From an uncultured Clostridia bacterium (GTDB lineage Bacteria; Bacillota; Clostridia; TANB77; CAG-508): a stretch of DNA of 42,193 nt. The notes beneath the pieces are model-generated. The model saw nothing but the letters and a program-made list of their open reading frames with translations, was not told the DNA's origin and did no database searches. Location: positions 1 to 42,193 of the forward strand of contig CAPZDM010000007.1 of the NCBI GenBank assembly GCA_948745425.1. The letters are read 5' to 3'. How positions within the stretch are numbered: the first letter of the stretch is position 1; every line of letters begins with the position of its first letter. This document shows positions 1-6,676 of this stretch, one piece after another. Made by a program: the position numbers and the translations under genes.

Positions 1-122
1 AAATATTCTAATCTTAAATGACCATATTTTCCAATAATATAATCATTTTCGTAATTCTCCTTTTCCAAATATAAGTCAGGAACGAAAAAATCTCCTTCTT
101 TGTGATAAGTTATCTCTACCAT
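1..122 (-). CDS. TnpV-like transposon protein, partial
   Basis: The window edge cuts this gene, so only the first 40 codons are visible. It starts at the ATG complementary to 120-122, with GGAGG a few bases upstream. The start MVEITYHKEGDFF and the later GKYGHLRLEY match my memory of the TnpV family, small proteins of unknown function carried by Firmicutes transposons and integrative elements. It marks the mobile character of the first 6 kb. Identification rests on recalled family wording, not a search. Confidence 0.65.
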   Translation of the reverse strand, partial: MVEITYHKEGDFFVPDLYLEKENYENDYIIGKYGHLRLEY

Positions 123-217
123 AATAAAATCCTCCTAAAATTTAATTTCACTACTTTTAGAACTATAATTTTATATCTGTTTAGCTGTCCATAAATATAA
201 ATTTTTATAAAGTGTAC

Positions 218-328
218 TTAATTTAATCTTACTGGGTTAGGACTTATGACAGAGTCAAAATCCTGAGCTACGAAGAAATTTGCAAAAGAAAATGTATCTG
301 GAACTACTTCTCTATCTAATAATGCAAT
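218..328 (-). pseudogene. Possible 3' fragment of a lost gene
   Basis: An open frame of about 36 codons on the minus strand ends at TAA (218-220) with the residues ISPNPVRLN. It has no start codon and a stop lies immediately upstream. The peptide (ALLDREVVPDTFSFANFF near its start) looks protein-like rather than random, so it may be the tail of an element-borne gene whose front was deleted. I do not recognise the family. Chance open frame is the alternative. Confidence 0.3.
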
Positions 329-382
329 TCAAAAAAAGGAAAAAATCAATATTTCAGATTTTTCCCTTTTACTAATGACTAA

Positions 383-515
383 CATAGCATAAATGCTATG
401 GACACTAATGTAATAATAGTATATGAAAGATATTAAATTATATGCAATAAAAACGATAGCCTTTTGAGCTATCGGATTATAATGATTACGTTCTTTTCAG
501 AACGGACACTAATGT
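383..515. repeat. Hairpin plus GGACACTAATGT, two copies
   Basis: Two perfect short hairpins with unrelated stems (383-400, CATAGCAT/ATGCTATG; 489-504, CGTTCT/AGAACG) are each followed directly by the same 12 bases GGACACTAATGT (400-411 and 504-515). A minus-strand terminator lies between them. The fixed tail with different hairpins suggests a recombination or processing site rather than a simple duplication. Function unknown. Confidence 0.5.
445..475 (-). terminator. Terminator after the MazF-type gene
   Basis: On the minus strand the 7-bp stem CGATAGC / GCTATCG (454-474, 7-nt loop) is followed by TTTTTATT. It lies downstream of the leftward toxin gene at 573-1058. Confidence 0.75.
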
Positions 516-572
516 TTTATTAATTTAATTATAAACTATTTAATGGCAGAAAGTCAAGCAAAATTCAAAATT

Positions 573-1058
573 TTATTCATCTTTTAGTGGTCTTAACCTA
601 TATAAACTCTCAAGCTGTGAATTAATTTTATTCCAGTCATTTGGTGAAATAGTAACTAAATTTCCCTTTTTCCTATAAGGATCTGAAATTCTTATTTTAC
701 TAACAACTTTTAATTGCTCAACTAAAACCGTAGAGTCAACTTCTTCTAAATCTATATGAAACCAAAAGTCATCTTGTAGTCTTTTTGTTGTTAATGGAAG
801 GACAGTACATATAGGAGAATTTTTAGAAGATCTTAATATTAGAACAGGTCTTAATTTATTTTGCTCACTTCCAATATTTATTCCTAGACTGCACCAGTAA
901 ATAAAATTATTATATATTGGAAATTTAGGAGGTTGTCTATTATATCTTAAATTTGCTTTTTCTTTAGTCCATTCAGAAAATTGAATTGCATCAGCAGTAT
1001 TAATACTATTTAATAAATTTTCAGTCTCTTCAATATTGTTGTGAATTTCATCATTCAT
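573..1058 (-). CDS. PemK/MazF-family mRNA interferase toxin
   Basis: 161 residues. The start is the ATG at 1058, with GAGGTGAG about 5 bases upstream; the longer frame to 1142 lacks a ribosome binding site. After an N-terminal extension of about 45 residues comes a PemK/MazF core with NIGSEQNKLRPVLIL, a central VLPLTTK strand and the conserved VEQLKVVSKIRI segment. Family members cleave mRNA, usually at short specific motifs. No antitoxin gene lies next to it: the divergent neighbour is an RpoA-CTD-like protein. The N-terminal extension could carry the neutralising function, or the antitoxin may be lost or elsewhere. Own promoter and terminator are visible, so it is a single-gene unit. Confidence 0.8.
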   Translation of the reverse strand: MNDEIHNNIEETENLLNSINTADAIQFSEWTKEKANLRYNRQPPKFPIYNNFIYWCSLGINIGSEQNKLRPVLILRSSKNSPICTVLPLTTKRLQDDFWFHIDLEEVDSTVLVEQLKVVSKIRISDPYRKKGNLVTISPNDWNKINSQLESLYRLRPLKDE

Positions 1059-1078
1059 AATCTCACCTCGCTTTCTAA

Positions 1079-1107
1079 AGTATAGCATATTATAAGCTAT
1101 AAGTAAA
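1079..1107 (-). promoter_or_regulatory. Promoter of the MazF-type gene
   Basis: Minus-strand TTTACT and TATACT are separated by exactly 17 bases, about 20 bases upstream of the chosen start. Confidence 0.75.
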
Positions 1108-1136
1108 CAAAAGTTTGAAGGTTTTATGAAATTATT

Positions 1137-1165
1137 TTGCAATTTTACATAAAATATGGTACAAT
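1137..1165 (+). promoter_or_regulatory. Promoter of the RpoA-CTD-like gene
   Basis: TTGCAA (1137-1142) and TACAAT (1160-1165) with 17-base spacing, about 65 bases upstream of the start codon. It is back to back with the toxin promoter. Confidence 0.7.
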
Positions 1166-1232
1166 ATATTTATCTAATAGCAGTCAGCTATGTAACTATA
1201 TTATTAAGCCTTTATGGCAGGAGGAAAATACT

Positions 1233-1673
1233 ATGTACAATAAAGTTAAACTTTTGGTGGAAATTGGTAAACTGGAAGTTCGGTTTGAAGAAGATAGCCA
1301 GGTTATAACAGAATTATCCAATTTTCGCGACAAAATTTGTAGCGATGATATTCTGCAGGGTGCAATTGCTTTTGGGCGTCTCCAAGCAAGAATTGGAGAA
1401 ACAACTGAAGAGATTCAGACAATCAATTGCATTTTAACAAATACTAAACCAGTTCCAGATATGTCAATTGGGGAACTTGAGTTTACGGTTAGAACATACA
1501 ATGTTTTAGATCGTAATCAAGTAAGAACCGTTAAGCAAATTACAGAGATGTCTTCTGAAGGCTGGACTAAAATAAAAAATCTTGGTAGAAAGTCTTATGA
1601 AGAAATAGCTGAAAAAATGCATGGACTTGGTTTAGAAATCGCATCATATGGTGAGAGTACAGAAGTATGCTAA
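1233..1673 (+). CDS. RNA polymerase alpha C-terminal-domain-like protein
   Basis: 146 residues from the ATG at 1233, which follows CAGGAGGAAAA; upstream codons have no ribosome binding site. The C-terminal half (about residues 80-140, from IGELEFTVRTYNVLDR through IKNLGRKSYEEI) is an alpha-CTD with its paired helix-hairpin-helix segments. The N-terminal half is not RpoA-like and I do not recognise it. Known alpha-CTD modules bind UP-element DNA or activators, so a transcription-modulating role is possible. Codon use (CGG, CGC, GGG, CTG) is richer in GC than the neighbours, suggesting transfer. It contains an in-phase CGG (1281-1283) as codon 17; a +1 shift there would terminate the protein after about nine codons. 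Confidence 0.75.
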   Translation: MYNKVKLLVEIGKLEVRFEEDSQVITELSNFRDKICSDDILQGAIAFGRLQARIGETTEEIQTINCILTNTKPVPDMSIGELEFTVRTYNVLDRNQVRTVKQITEMSSEGWTKIKNLGRKSYEEIAEKMHGLGLEIASYGESTEVC

Positions 1674-1707
1674 TCACACAGTCATTTTGTCATATACAAA
1701 AGGCTTA

Positions 1708-1737
1708 GAAACACCTTCCATTAGGGTGTTTCTTTTC
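1708..1737 (+). terminator. Terminator after the RpoA-CTD-like gene
   Basis: Stem GAAACACC / GGGTGTTTC with an 8-base loop, followed by TTTTC, 35 bases after the stop. Confidence 0.85.
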
Positions 1738-1740
1738 AAT

Positions 1741-2060
1741 ATTATATAAATTTTAAAAATTTAATTGCGATTTATAAAAATTGTGATATACTTTAATAAA
1801 TTGATTGATATTTGTATCAATCGTCAAGAGAGCCAAAAAAGTTGTAGATAACTACTTCGTTGGTACCAATTTTTACAAAAATGAGAAAAACTAGGCGTTT
1901 CAAGGGTTTTTGAGATACCTAGTTTTTTTATTTAGCCACTTTTTAGCCACTCAGTTTATGATAGAGTTTAATATTAATTATTTTTTACATGTACAAGTGC
2001 GAGCATTGCTCGTCCATTCATAGAATACTAAATGTAAACAAAATTTTGTAAAGTTTCAAG
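1741..2060. other. Gene-free stretch with hairpin and TAGCCAC repeat
   Basis: No convincing gene. A 9-bp stem AAAACTAGG / CCTAGTTTT (1887-1926) followed by T-rich sequence looks like a terminator. It is followed at once by the tandem TTAGCCACTTTTTAGCCACT (1932-1951). A palindrome CGAGCA/TGCTCG lies near 2000. In mobile islands such tandem motifs beside a terminator can be remnants of an integrase gene end or attachment site; that is a guess here. Confidence 0.35.
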
Positions 2061-2088
2061 AAAAAAGGTGTCCTATTTTGGGACGCCC
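2061..2088 (-). terminator. Terminator after the small HTH gene
   Basis: Minus strand GGCGTCC...GGACACC stem with one mismatch and a TTTTTTC tail, just beyond the stop of the leftward regulator. Confidence 0.65.
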
Positions 2089-2096
2089 GTTTAATT

Positions 2097-2309
2097 TTAT
2101 TTCTTTTCAATAGTTATAGTAATATTATGTTTTTTAGCAATATCTAAAAGTGTTTCTATATTGTAACGTCTTCTGCCACTTTCATAATCTTGAATAGTTC
2201 TTAAACTCTTATTAATGCTTTTTCCAAACTCGTTTTGAGTTAATTCTGTTGATTCTCTTATAAATTTTATTATATCTTTTGCTTCATAATTATTAGCTAT
2301 TATTTTCAT
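2097..2309 (-). CDS. Small XRE-family HTH regulator (divergent)
   Basis: 70 residues from the ATG at 2309, 10 bases after GGAGG; an in-frame TTG two codons upstream is less likely. Almost the whole protein is one XRE/Cro-CI helix-turn-helix: IIKFIRESTELTQNEFGKSI, then LRTIQDYESGRR as recognition helix region and LLDIAKKHNI. It is transcribed away from the operon 2409-3035 across a 100-base divergent region carrying a near-consensus promoter, so repression of that promoter, its own, or both is the natural inference. No sensor or catalytic domain. Confidence 0.85.
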   Translation of the reverse strand: MKIIANNYEAKDIIKFIRESTELTQNEFGKSINKSLRTIQDYESGRRRYNIETLLDIAKKHNITITIEKK

Positions 2310-2330
2310 AAACAAAATACCTCCTTTTTA

Positions 2331-2359
2331 TTGACAGTATATCAATTAGCGTGTATAAT
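2331..2359 (+). promoter_or_regulatory. Consensus promoter of the small-peptide/HTH operon
   Basis: TTGACA (2331-2336), 17 bases, TATAAT (2354-2359). The imperfect inverted repeat TTGACAGTATATCAA covers the -35 region and could be an operator for one of the flanking XRE regulators. Confidence 0.85.
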
Positions 2360-2408
2360 TTGCTTAAAACACACGCTTTGGGCGTGCAAACAAGGAGAAA
2401 GTTTAACT

Positions 2409-2573
2409 ATGATGACTATGTTTTTAACAAAAGAAGAGAAAATACAGATGTTATTAGTGATAACTGCAATATTGATAGTATGTTCAATATTACAGTTTAT
2501 AAAAGTAAAATATAGAAAGAGAATAGAGAAGTGTAAGATTAGAATTATAAGAAAATTTTTTCAACGTTTTTAA
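2409..2573 (+). CDS. Small single-pass membrane protein
   Basis: 54 residues from ATG 2409, which follows AAGGAGAAAG; the longer frame back to 2331 overlaps the promoter and is rejected. The protein has a short acidic/basic N-terminus, one hydrophobic helix (MLLVITAILIVCSILQFI, about residues 14-31) and a very basic C-terminal tail. No family recognised. It is the first gene of a three-gene unit under a consensus promoter, followed by a second membrane peptide and an XRE regulator. Possible roles are a toxin-like peptide or an element-borne membrane component; neither is shown. Confidence 0.6.
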   Translation: MMTMFLTKEEKIQMLLVITAILIVCSILQFIKVKYRKRIEKCKIRIIRKFFQRF

Positions 2574-2601
2574 GTAGTATTTTTTTGAAGGAGGTGGACT
2601 A

Positions 2602-2775
2602 ATGTGTTTATGTATAATTACTTGCATATCAATTATTGTTACAATTAATTCAATTTCTATTATATTAATCAGTAAAAATAATTGTTTAAAAGAACAAATA
2701 GATAACAATAAGAAATTGCTTGAAATGTATAATAAATGTGAATTTTATTTGAAGAAAAGCATGAAGGGGTGTTAA
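2602..2775 (+). CDS. Small Cys-containing membrane protein
   Basis: 57 residues beginning MCLCIITCISIIV. A strong AAGGAGGTGG ribosome binding site lies 5 bases before the ATG, the best evidence that it is real. It has one N-terminal hydrophobic segment of about 24 residues with three cysteines, then a polar helical tail. The last codons overlap the GTG start of the next gene by 7 bases, implying translational coupling. No family recognised. It resembles the preceding gene in layout but not in sequence. Confidence 0.65.
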   Translation: MCLCIITCISIIVTINSISIILISKNNCLKEQIDNNKKLLEMYNKCEFYLKKSMKGC

Positions 2776-3035
2776 AAATAATTAATAAAACTAGAAAAAT
2801 ATTAGCTAACAATATAACCTACTTTAGAATAAAAAATGATTTATCGCAAGAAGATTTTGCTGAATTATTAGAAACAAGTTCAAGCTATGTTTCCGAAATA
2901 GAAAATCAAAAAAGAAATATTTCATGTGATTATATAGATAAAATTGCTAATATTTTCAAAATTGAGTCACACGAGTTATTGATAAATCGCTTAACTGTTG
3001 AAATTAGACGAGTTCGTAGACAAAAAAATAAATGA
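2769..3035 (+). CDS. XRE-family HTH regulator
   Basis: 88 residues starting at GTG 2769, which overlaps the end of the membrane peptide gene; no ATG is available before the domain. Residues about 10-70 form an XRE helix-turn-helix: ITYFRIKNDLSQEDFAELL, SSSYVSEIENQKRNI, then ANIFKIESHELL. The tail is short and basic (RRVRRQKNK). Last gene of the unit driven from 2331. With a second XRE protein encoded divergently, the locus has the layout of a small self-regulated element module, such as lysogeny-type control or a toxin-antitoxin-like unit. Confidence 0.8.
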   Translation: MLKIINKTRKILANNITYFRIKNDLSQEDFAELLETSSSYVSEIENQKRNISCDYIDKIANIFKIESHELLINRLTVEIRRVRRQKNK

Positions 3036-3350
3036 TATTTATCTCATTATGTATAATAAAAGTAGTGATTAAATATAAGATTTATGCTTGTCGACACATT
3101 TCGACACACAAATATGTTGATTTGTGCTATAATAAAAAAATATATAATGGGAGCTAGGCAACTAATCTTTTTATAATATAAATTGATAAGGTTTCTTAAA
3201 AGGAACGAAATTAATATAATAAATATTTTATTTTAAAAAATGGCATTTTATAAATTATGCACCATAGTGCATAAAATAAGTTTTAATATTCTTTAAAATA
3301 AAAAATAAGGAGAAATAAATATAATGAAAGATGTAATATTAAATTAATTT
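3036..3350 (+). other. Gene-free stretch with promoter and palindrome
   Basis: An extended -10 (TGCTATAAT, 3125-3133) and a perfect 8-bp inverted repeat TTATGCAC-CATA-GTGCATAA (3255-3274) precede a good ribosome binding site (AAGGAG near 3307). That site now serves only a 7-codon frame, ATG 3324 to TAA, which runs into the end of the Fic gene. It looks like the control region of a gene whose body was lost when the neighbouring segment arrived. Confidence 0.4.
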
Positions 3351-4631
3351 TTATAAATATGCTACTTCTTTTTTATTTATAGCATTATAATATTCTAACT
3401 TTATATTTTCGTCTGATTCTAGTTTATTGTTAAATAATGCTTCAAAAATTCTATGTAAAAATTCTTTTGAAATATTGCCTGCTGCTACATGAATACTTAT
3501 ATTTTCGGATTCACTAAAAAACCTATCTAAATAAAACGTGTATCCATTTAATAATAGAAAGTCTGCTGAAATAACTATAGCCATACGTTTATTCCCATTC
3601 TCAAAACAATGAAACTGACAAACTGAAAAAAACAAATGAGTTAACTTATCAATTCGTTCAAGTAGTTCTTTGCTTTTTTCACCTAGAAATTTATCATAAT
3701 CTTCTTGTGTTATAGGAGTAATATAATCATATAATTTTAAATGTAAAGCTTCTCTAAATTCGTAATCTCTACTAGCCATTTTGTTTCTTGCCTTTTTTAT
3801 GAAAGGTAATAATGTTTTTTGCTGTTCAAAATCTGAAAAAATCTTATTTGCTTCTGAAGATGTTAATTTTGCTCCTTTTTTTTCAAATTCTTTTTTTAAA
3901 ACATCTGCTAATCCTAATTCATAAGAAGAAATTATATCTAATACTTCTGAATACATAGTGTCTCTTATTTTTTCTTTTTGAGATAAATTTAAAACGTCAC
4001 GATATTCATCTGCTTTCTCTTTAAAAATACTTGTATATATTTTATTTGTGTAGATTCCAAATTTAGATTTTCCTCCTGTCACATAGTCATTCAGTGCAGT
4101 TGTAAATTCCTTTCTACATATATATGAATTAAACTATGAATCTAAAAAATCTTCATCTCTCTGATTTATATATTTTGTTGAACCACCAGCTTTTCTATTT
4201 ATAGTATCAATACTTATATCGAGAATTATATTTCTAACTACCTTTGCATTTTCATTGTTAGTCAACAACATAGCTAAATTTAAAAAGGATTTAAAGTCAA
4301 AAACACCTAAAGCTGGAATAGTTTTAGGTAAGTCAACGACATTTGTGTCGTTGACCTTACTATTATGCAACTCAATAAATTCTTTTAATCTTTGCCCTCT
4401 AAGAATTTCATAACCATTATAAGTTAATTCCTCATTATACCTTTCAATATATCTATCTATTGTTCTTGTGTCAACTTCAAAAAAAGTTGCAATCTCTTCT
4501 TTTAAAAATCTAATTTTTCCCTCAAAAGTCACTTGTTCAAATTCGAAAAAATTTTGTACTTCAGATATAGCATATTCATTATTTAGTATGTTTTGCCTAT
4601 TAATTTTTGATTCTATTAATTTAGATGTCAT
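3351..4631 (-). pseudogene. Fic/Doc-family protein interrupted by in-frame TAG
   Basis: Two open frames, 4134-4631 (165 residues) and 3351-4082 (243), are in the same frame. Only a TAG at 4134-4136 separates them; the codons between 4082 and 4134 are open and read naturally (SYICRKEFTTALNDYV). Restored, the gene is 427 codons. The N-terminal part carries a helix-turn-helix-like segment (EEIATFFEVDTRTIDRYI). The C-terminal part has the Fic core HCFENGNKRMA, matching HxFxxGN(K/R)R, which in active enzymes transfers AMP or another phosphate moiety to proteins. The second half has only a GTG without a clear ribosome binding site as possible restart. TAG is a normal stop elsewhere in the window (e.g. 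rplI, dut), so readthrough is unlikely; a nonsense mutation is the simple reading. Confidence 0.8.
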
Positions 4632-4756
4632 TGTCAGTTCCCTTTCTTTTACAATTTTTTATTTGCTTTTAAAACTGGAATTTAAATTTTCACTTTACAG
4701 TAAAATATATAACTTTATGTTATTATAATAATATAGTCAAAAACTCCACCTTGTAA

Positions 4757-4784
4757 TTGAAAAAATATATGTTCTTGATATAAT
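4757..4784 (+). promoter_or_regulatory. Promoter of the BRO-N gene
   Basis: TTGAAA (4757-4762), 16 bases, TATAAT (4779-4784), 40 bases upstream of the start codon. Confidence 0.65.
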
Positions 4785-4823
4785 CTGTACATAATAATAA
4801 ATTTATAAAGGACTGATGCCTAA

Positions 4824-5144
4824 ATGGAAAATGATAAATTGGAAATAATTTCAAATCTTTTTGAAGGAAAAGAAATAAGAAGCATTTGGGATGCTGAAAA
4901 AGAAGAATATTATTTTAGTGTAGTTGATGTAATCGGAGCTTTAACAGAAAGTAGAAATTCAAAAGATTATTGGTATAGATTAAAGAAAAGAATGACAGAA
5001 GAAGAAAAAAGCGAGATATCGACAAAATGTCGACAACTGAAATTAAAATCAACAGATGGAAAATTTTATAGTACAGATACATTAGATACAAAAGGTATTT
5101 TAAGATTAATAGAGTCCATACCAAATGTGCGACTAAAGTCGTAG
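4824..5144 (+). pseudogene. BRO-N domain protein, 3'-truncated
   Basis: 106 residues. The sequence RSIWDAEKEEYYFSVVDVIG, followed by DYWYRLKKRM and the GKFYSTDTLDTKGILRLIESIP segment, is a BRO-N domain, common at the N-terminus of phage antirepressors and element-borne DNA-binding proteins. Family members normally continue from SIP with a conserved C-terminal region. Here the frame runs instead into VRLKS and stops at the edge of a palindromic repeat (from about 5140). The gene therefore appears cut by insertion or rearrangement. The intact N-terminal domain could still bind DNA. Confidence 0.75.
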
Positions 5145-5233
5145 TGAAGAATGAATAGTGAATAGTAAAAAATGAATAATTTTCTTTTATAGAAAATCGC
5201 ATTTGGAATTATTCACTATTCATTTTTTATTGT
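5140..5233. repeat. MITE-like palindromic repeat
   Basis: Left arm 5151-5180 (GAATAGTGAATAG, then AAAAAATGAATAATT) and right arm 5206-5233 (AATTATTCACTATTCATTTT) are imperfect inverted copies around a small TTTTC/GAAAA hairpin. The left end coincides with the truncation of the BRO-N gene. No transposase inside, so a non-autonomous element is likely. Confidence 0.6.
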
Positions 5234-5345
5234 ATAGGAAAAATCGATTATGTTGTTGTAGGGGCGGCGTTGTGTGAGAATTTTGTACAGCAAAATTAGC
5301 TCATCCAAAGTCGTCCGAGTGGCGAAGCCACTTTTATTCTTATTA
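5231..5345 (+). repeat. Dispersed repeat with hairpins and terminator
   Basis: The stretch TGTATAGGAAAAATCGATTATG (5231-5252, quoted here only as landmarks AATCGATTATG and GTAGGGGC) recurs in variant form at 28491-28520. It continues with a bulged hairpin TGAGAATTTTG / CAAAATTAGCTCA and ends in the stem AGTGGC-GAA-GCCACT with TTTATT (5318-5338), a plausible terminator. A 63-codon minus-strand frame across it (5216-5407) is judged spurious. Confidence 0.5.
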
Positions 5346-5524
5346 ATTATAAAATCAATGTAGGTTGCACTTTTAGTGTCTTCCCAACTAGTACTAAATA
5401 TAAACAAATATTTGTAAAATTTTAATGTGTTTGCTTGTATTTTAGTAAAAGATATTGTAATATAATATCAACCTTTCGCTGTCAAAGGTAGTCTTTACAT
5501 AAGGACGGAAAGGGGGCAAATGAG
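5346..5524. other. Leader of the 36-residue gene
   Basis: No gene in 5346-5524. TATAAT at 5461-5466 is a likely -10 with no well-spaced -35. The hairpin ACCTTT-CGCTGTC-AAAGGT (about 5470-5488) lies in the leader, followed by AAAGGGGG just before the ATG at 5525. Confidence 0.4.
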
Positions 5525-5635
5525 ATGACACAACCCGAACTTATTCGAGAATTGATTGAAAAGTTATTAGCAGAAAGAGATAAAAACAACGAACTAAAAT
5601 CAAAACTTGAAGAATACAAAAAGAGTAAAGACTAG
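5525..5635 (+). CDS. Small coiled-coil protein
   Basis: 36 residues, starting MTQPELIRELIEKLLAERDK and continuing as one charged amphipathic helix with heptad-like leucine/isoleucine spacing, ending YKKSKD. A strong AAAGGGGG ribosome binding site lies 10 bases upstream, and an intrinsic terminator follows the stop, so this is a stand-alone transcription unit. The family is not recognised. The 14-base sequence ACACAACCCGAACT at its start (5528-5541) is repeated at 5745-5758 in non-coding DNA, perhaps a decayed second copy. Confidence 0.6.
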   Translation: MTQPELIRELIEKLLAERDKNNELKSKLEEYKKSKD

Positions 5636-5656
5636 ATGTGTCATTACATTGTCGAA

Positions 5657-5693
5657 GTAGGAGAGATGTTGTGGCTCTTTCCTACTTTTATTT
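5657..5693 (+). terminator. Terminator after the 36-residue gene
   Basis: GTAGGAGAG pairs with CTCTTTCCTAC (two-base bulge), followed by TTTTATTTTT. Confidence 0.75.
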
Positions 5694-5707
5694 TTACAAT
5701 AAAAAAA

Positions 5708-5758
5708 GTATGTGTATTGTGGTACACATACAAGCAAACAATATACACAACCCGAACT
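5708..5758. repeat. 9-bp inverted repeat and ACACAACCCGAACT copy
   Basis: GTATGTGTA-TTGTGG-TACACATAC (5708-5731) is a perfect inverted repeat. It is followed by a second copy of ACACAACCCGAACT (5745-5758), identical to the start of the small gene at 5525. Confidence 0.5.
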
Positions 5759-5845
5759 AGAGTACATTGTTCAAAGTAAATATATAATAACATATTTTAG
5801 AAAATCTGTCAAATGAGATTTCAAAATTAACACTATCATAGAATT

Positions 5846-5882
5846 TGAAAAAATTGCCAAAATTCTCCGTCCCTAATGGCAA
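5846..5882 (-). terminator. Terminator after the 50-residue gene
   Basis: Minus strand stem TTGCCA / TGGCAA with a long loop and TTTTTTC tail, just past the stop of the leftward gene. Confidence 0.6.
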
Positions 5883-5887
5883 AATTC

Positions 5888-6040
5888 TTATTTCTTTTCA
5901 TTAGGAATCACAATATTATTTTTATTATTTGAATCCTCAATTTTTTTATTTATATTCACATGACTATACACAGGTGATATCTCTAAACTACCGTCACCTG
6001 AAACAATTTCGTAATCTTTTTCTTCGTTTTCATCTTCCAT
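5888..6040 (-). CDS. Small conserved acidic protein
   Basis: 50 residues from the ATG at 6040, five bases after GGAGG. The sequence begins MEDENEEKDYEIVSGDGSLE and continues ISPVYSHVNINKK. I recall similar short proteins with an EIVxGDGSxLxISPVYxHL core as hypothetical genes in Clostridia, but with no function attached. Highly acidic front, no membrane segment. It has a strong ribosome binding site and its own terminator, so it is probably expressed as a single gene. Confidence 0.6.
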   Translation of the reverse strand: MEDENEEKDYEIVSGDGSLEISPVYSHVNINKKIEDSNNKNNIVIPNEKK

Positions 6041-6175
6041 AAAAACCTCCATTTGAGCAAGTAATGCTCTAATAAACTTATAAAAATTAAATATTAATTA
6101 CAACAACGAATGTAATTCATTCAATTTTATGTTACCATAAACACACAAAAAAAGCAATAAAAAAGAAACAATTAA

Positions 6176-6204
6176 TTGAAAAAATTCTACGCTTATGGTA
6201 TCAT
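6176..6204 (+). promoter_or_regulatory. Promoter of the nudix-dut unit
   Basis: TTGAAA (6176-6181), 17 bases, TATCAT (6199-6204). Confidence 0.6.
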
Positions 6205-6246
6205 ATTAAAAATAATAAAGCAAAACACAATAAAGAAGGTGATAAA

Positions 6247-6654
6247 GTGAAACAAGAGAAATCATGTGGAGCAATAATACTAAAAGGACAATCTAAAGAA
6301 CTAAAAGTATTATTATTAAAACACAATGCTGGACATTGGGCCTTTGCAAAAGGACATGTTGAAGGAAATGAAACAGAAGAACAAACAGCTTTAAGAGAGA
6401 TAAAAGAGGAAACTAGTTTAGATGTTACACTAGACACCAATTTTAGAACAACTGTAAGGTATTCTCCAATGGAAGATGTAGAAAAAGAAGTAGTATATTT
6501 CTTAGCATATAAAACTGAAGGAAACGAAACGCCACAACTAGAAGAAATATCACAAATGAAATGGCTAAATTTAGAAGAGGCTATGAATACAGTAACATAT
6601 GAAAGAGACAAAGAAATATTACAAAAGGTAGAAAAATATTTAGAAAAAAAGTAA
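6247..6654 (+). CDS. Nudix hydrolase (diadenosine tetraphosphatase-like)
   Basis: 135 residues starting at GTG 6247 after AAGAAGGTGAT. The Nudix box runs from G36 (GHVEGNE) to REIKEETSL at 50-58: the glycine, glutamate and REx2EE metal-binding core are present, but the usual glycine near its end is serine. The compact size and the opening SCGAIILK resemble the Ap4A hydrolase/MutT-like group, which cleaves nucleoside diphosphate linkages to clean up damaged or signalling nucleotides. It precedes the dUTPase gene by 22 bases, so both form a nucleotide-sanitation pair under one promoter. The substrate cannot be told from sequence. Confidence 0.85.
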   Translation: MKQEKSCGAIILKGQSKELKVLLLKHNAGHWAFAKGHVEGNETEEQTALREIKEETSLDVTLDTNFRTTVRYSPMEDVEKEVVYFLAYKTEGNETPQLEEISQMKWLNLEEAMNTVTYERDKEILQKVEKYLEKK

Positions 6655-6676
6655 TTATAAGAAAGGAATTGATAAT

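Noticed and set aside
4134..4136. TAG recoded as sense in this genome
   Set aside because: TAG is the natural stop of rplI, dut and other intact genes, and RF1 is encoded in the window.
5216..5407. 63-codon minus-strand frame as a gene
   Set aside because: It lies across a dispersed repeat with hairpins, lacks a ribosome binding site and reads like repeat-derived sequence.
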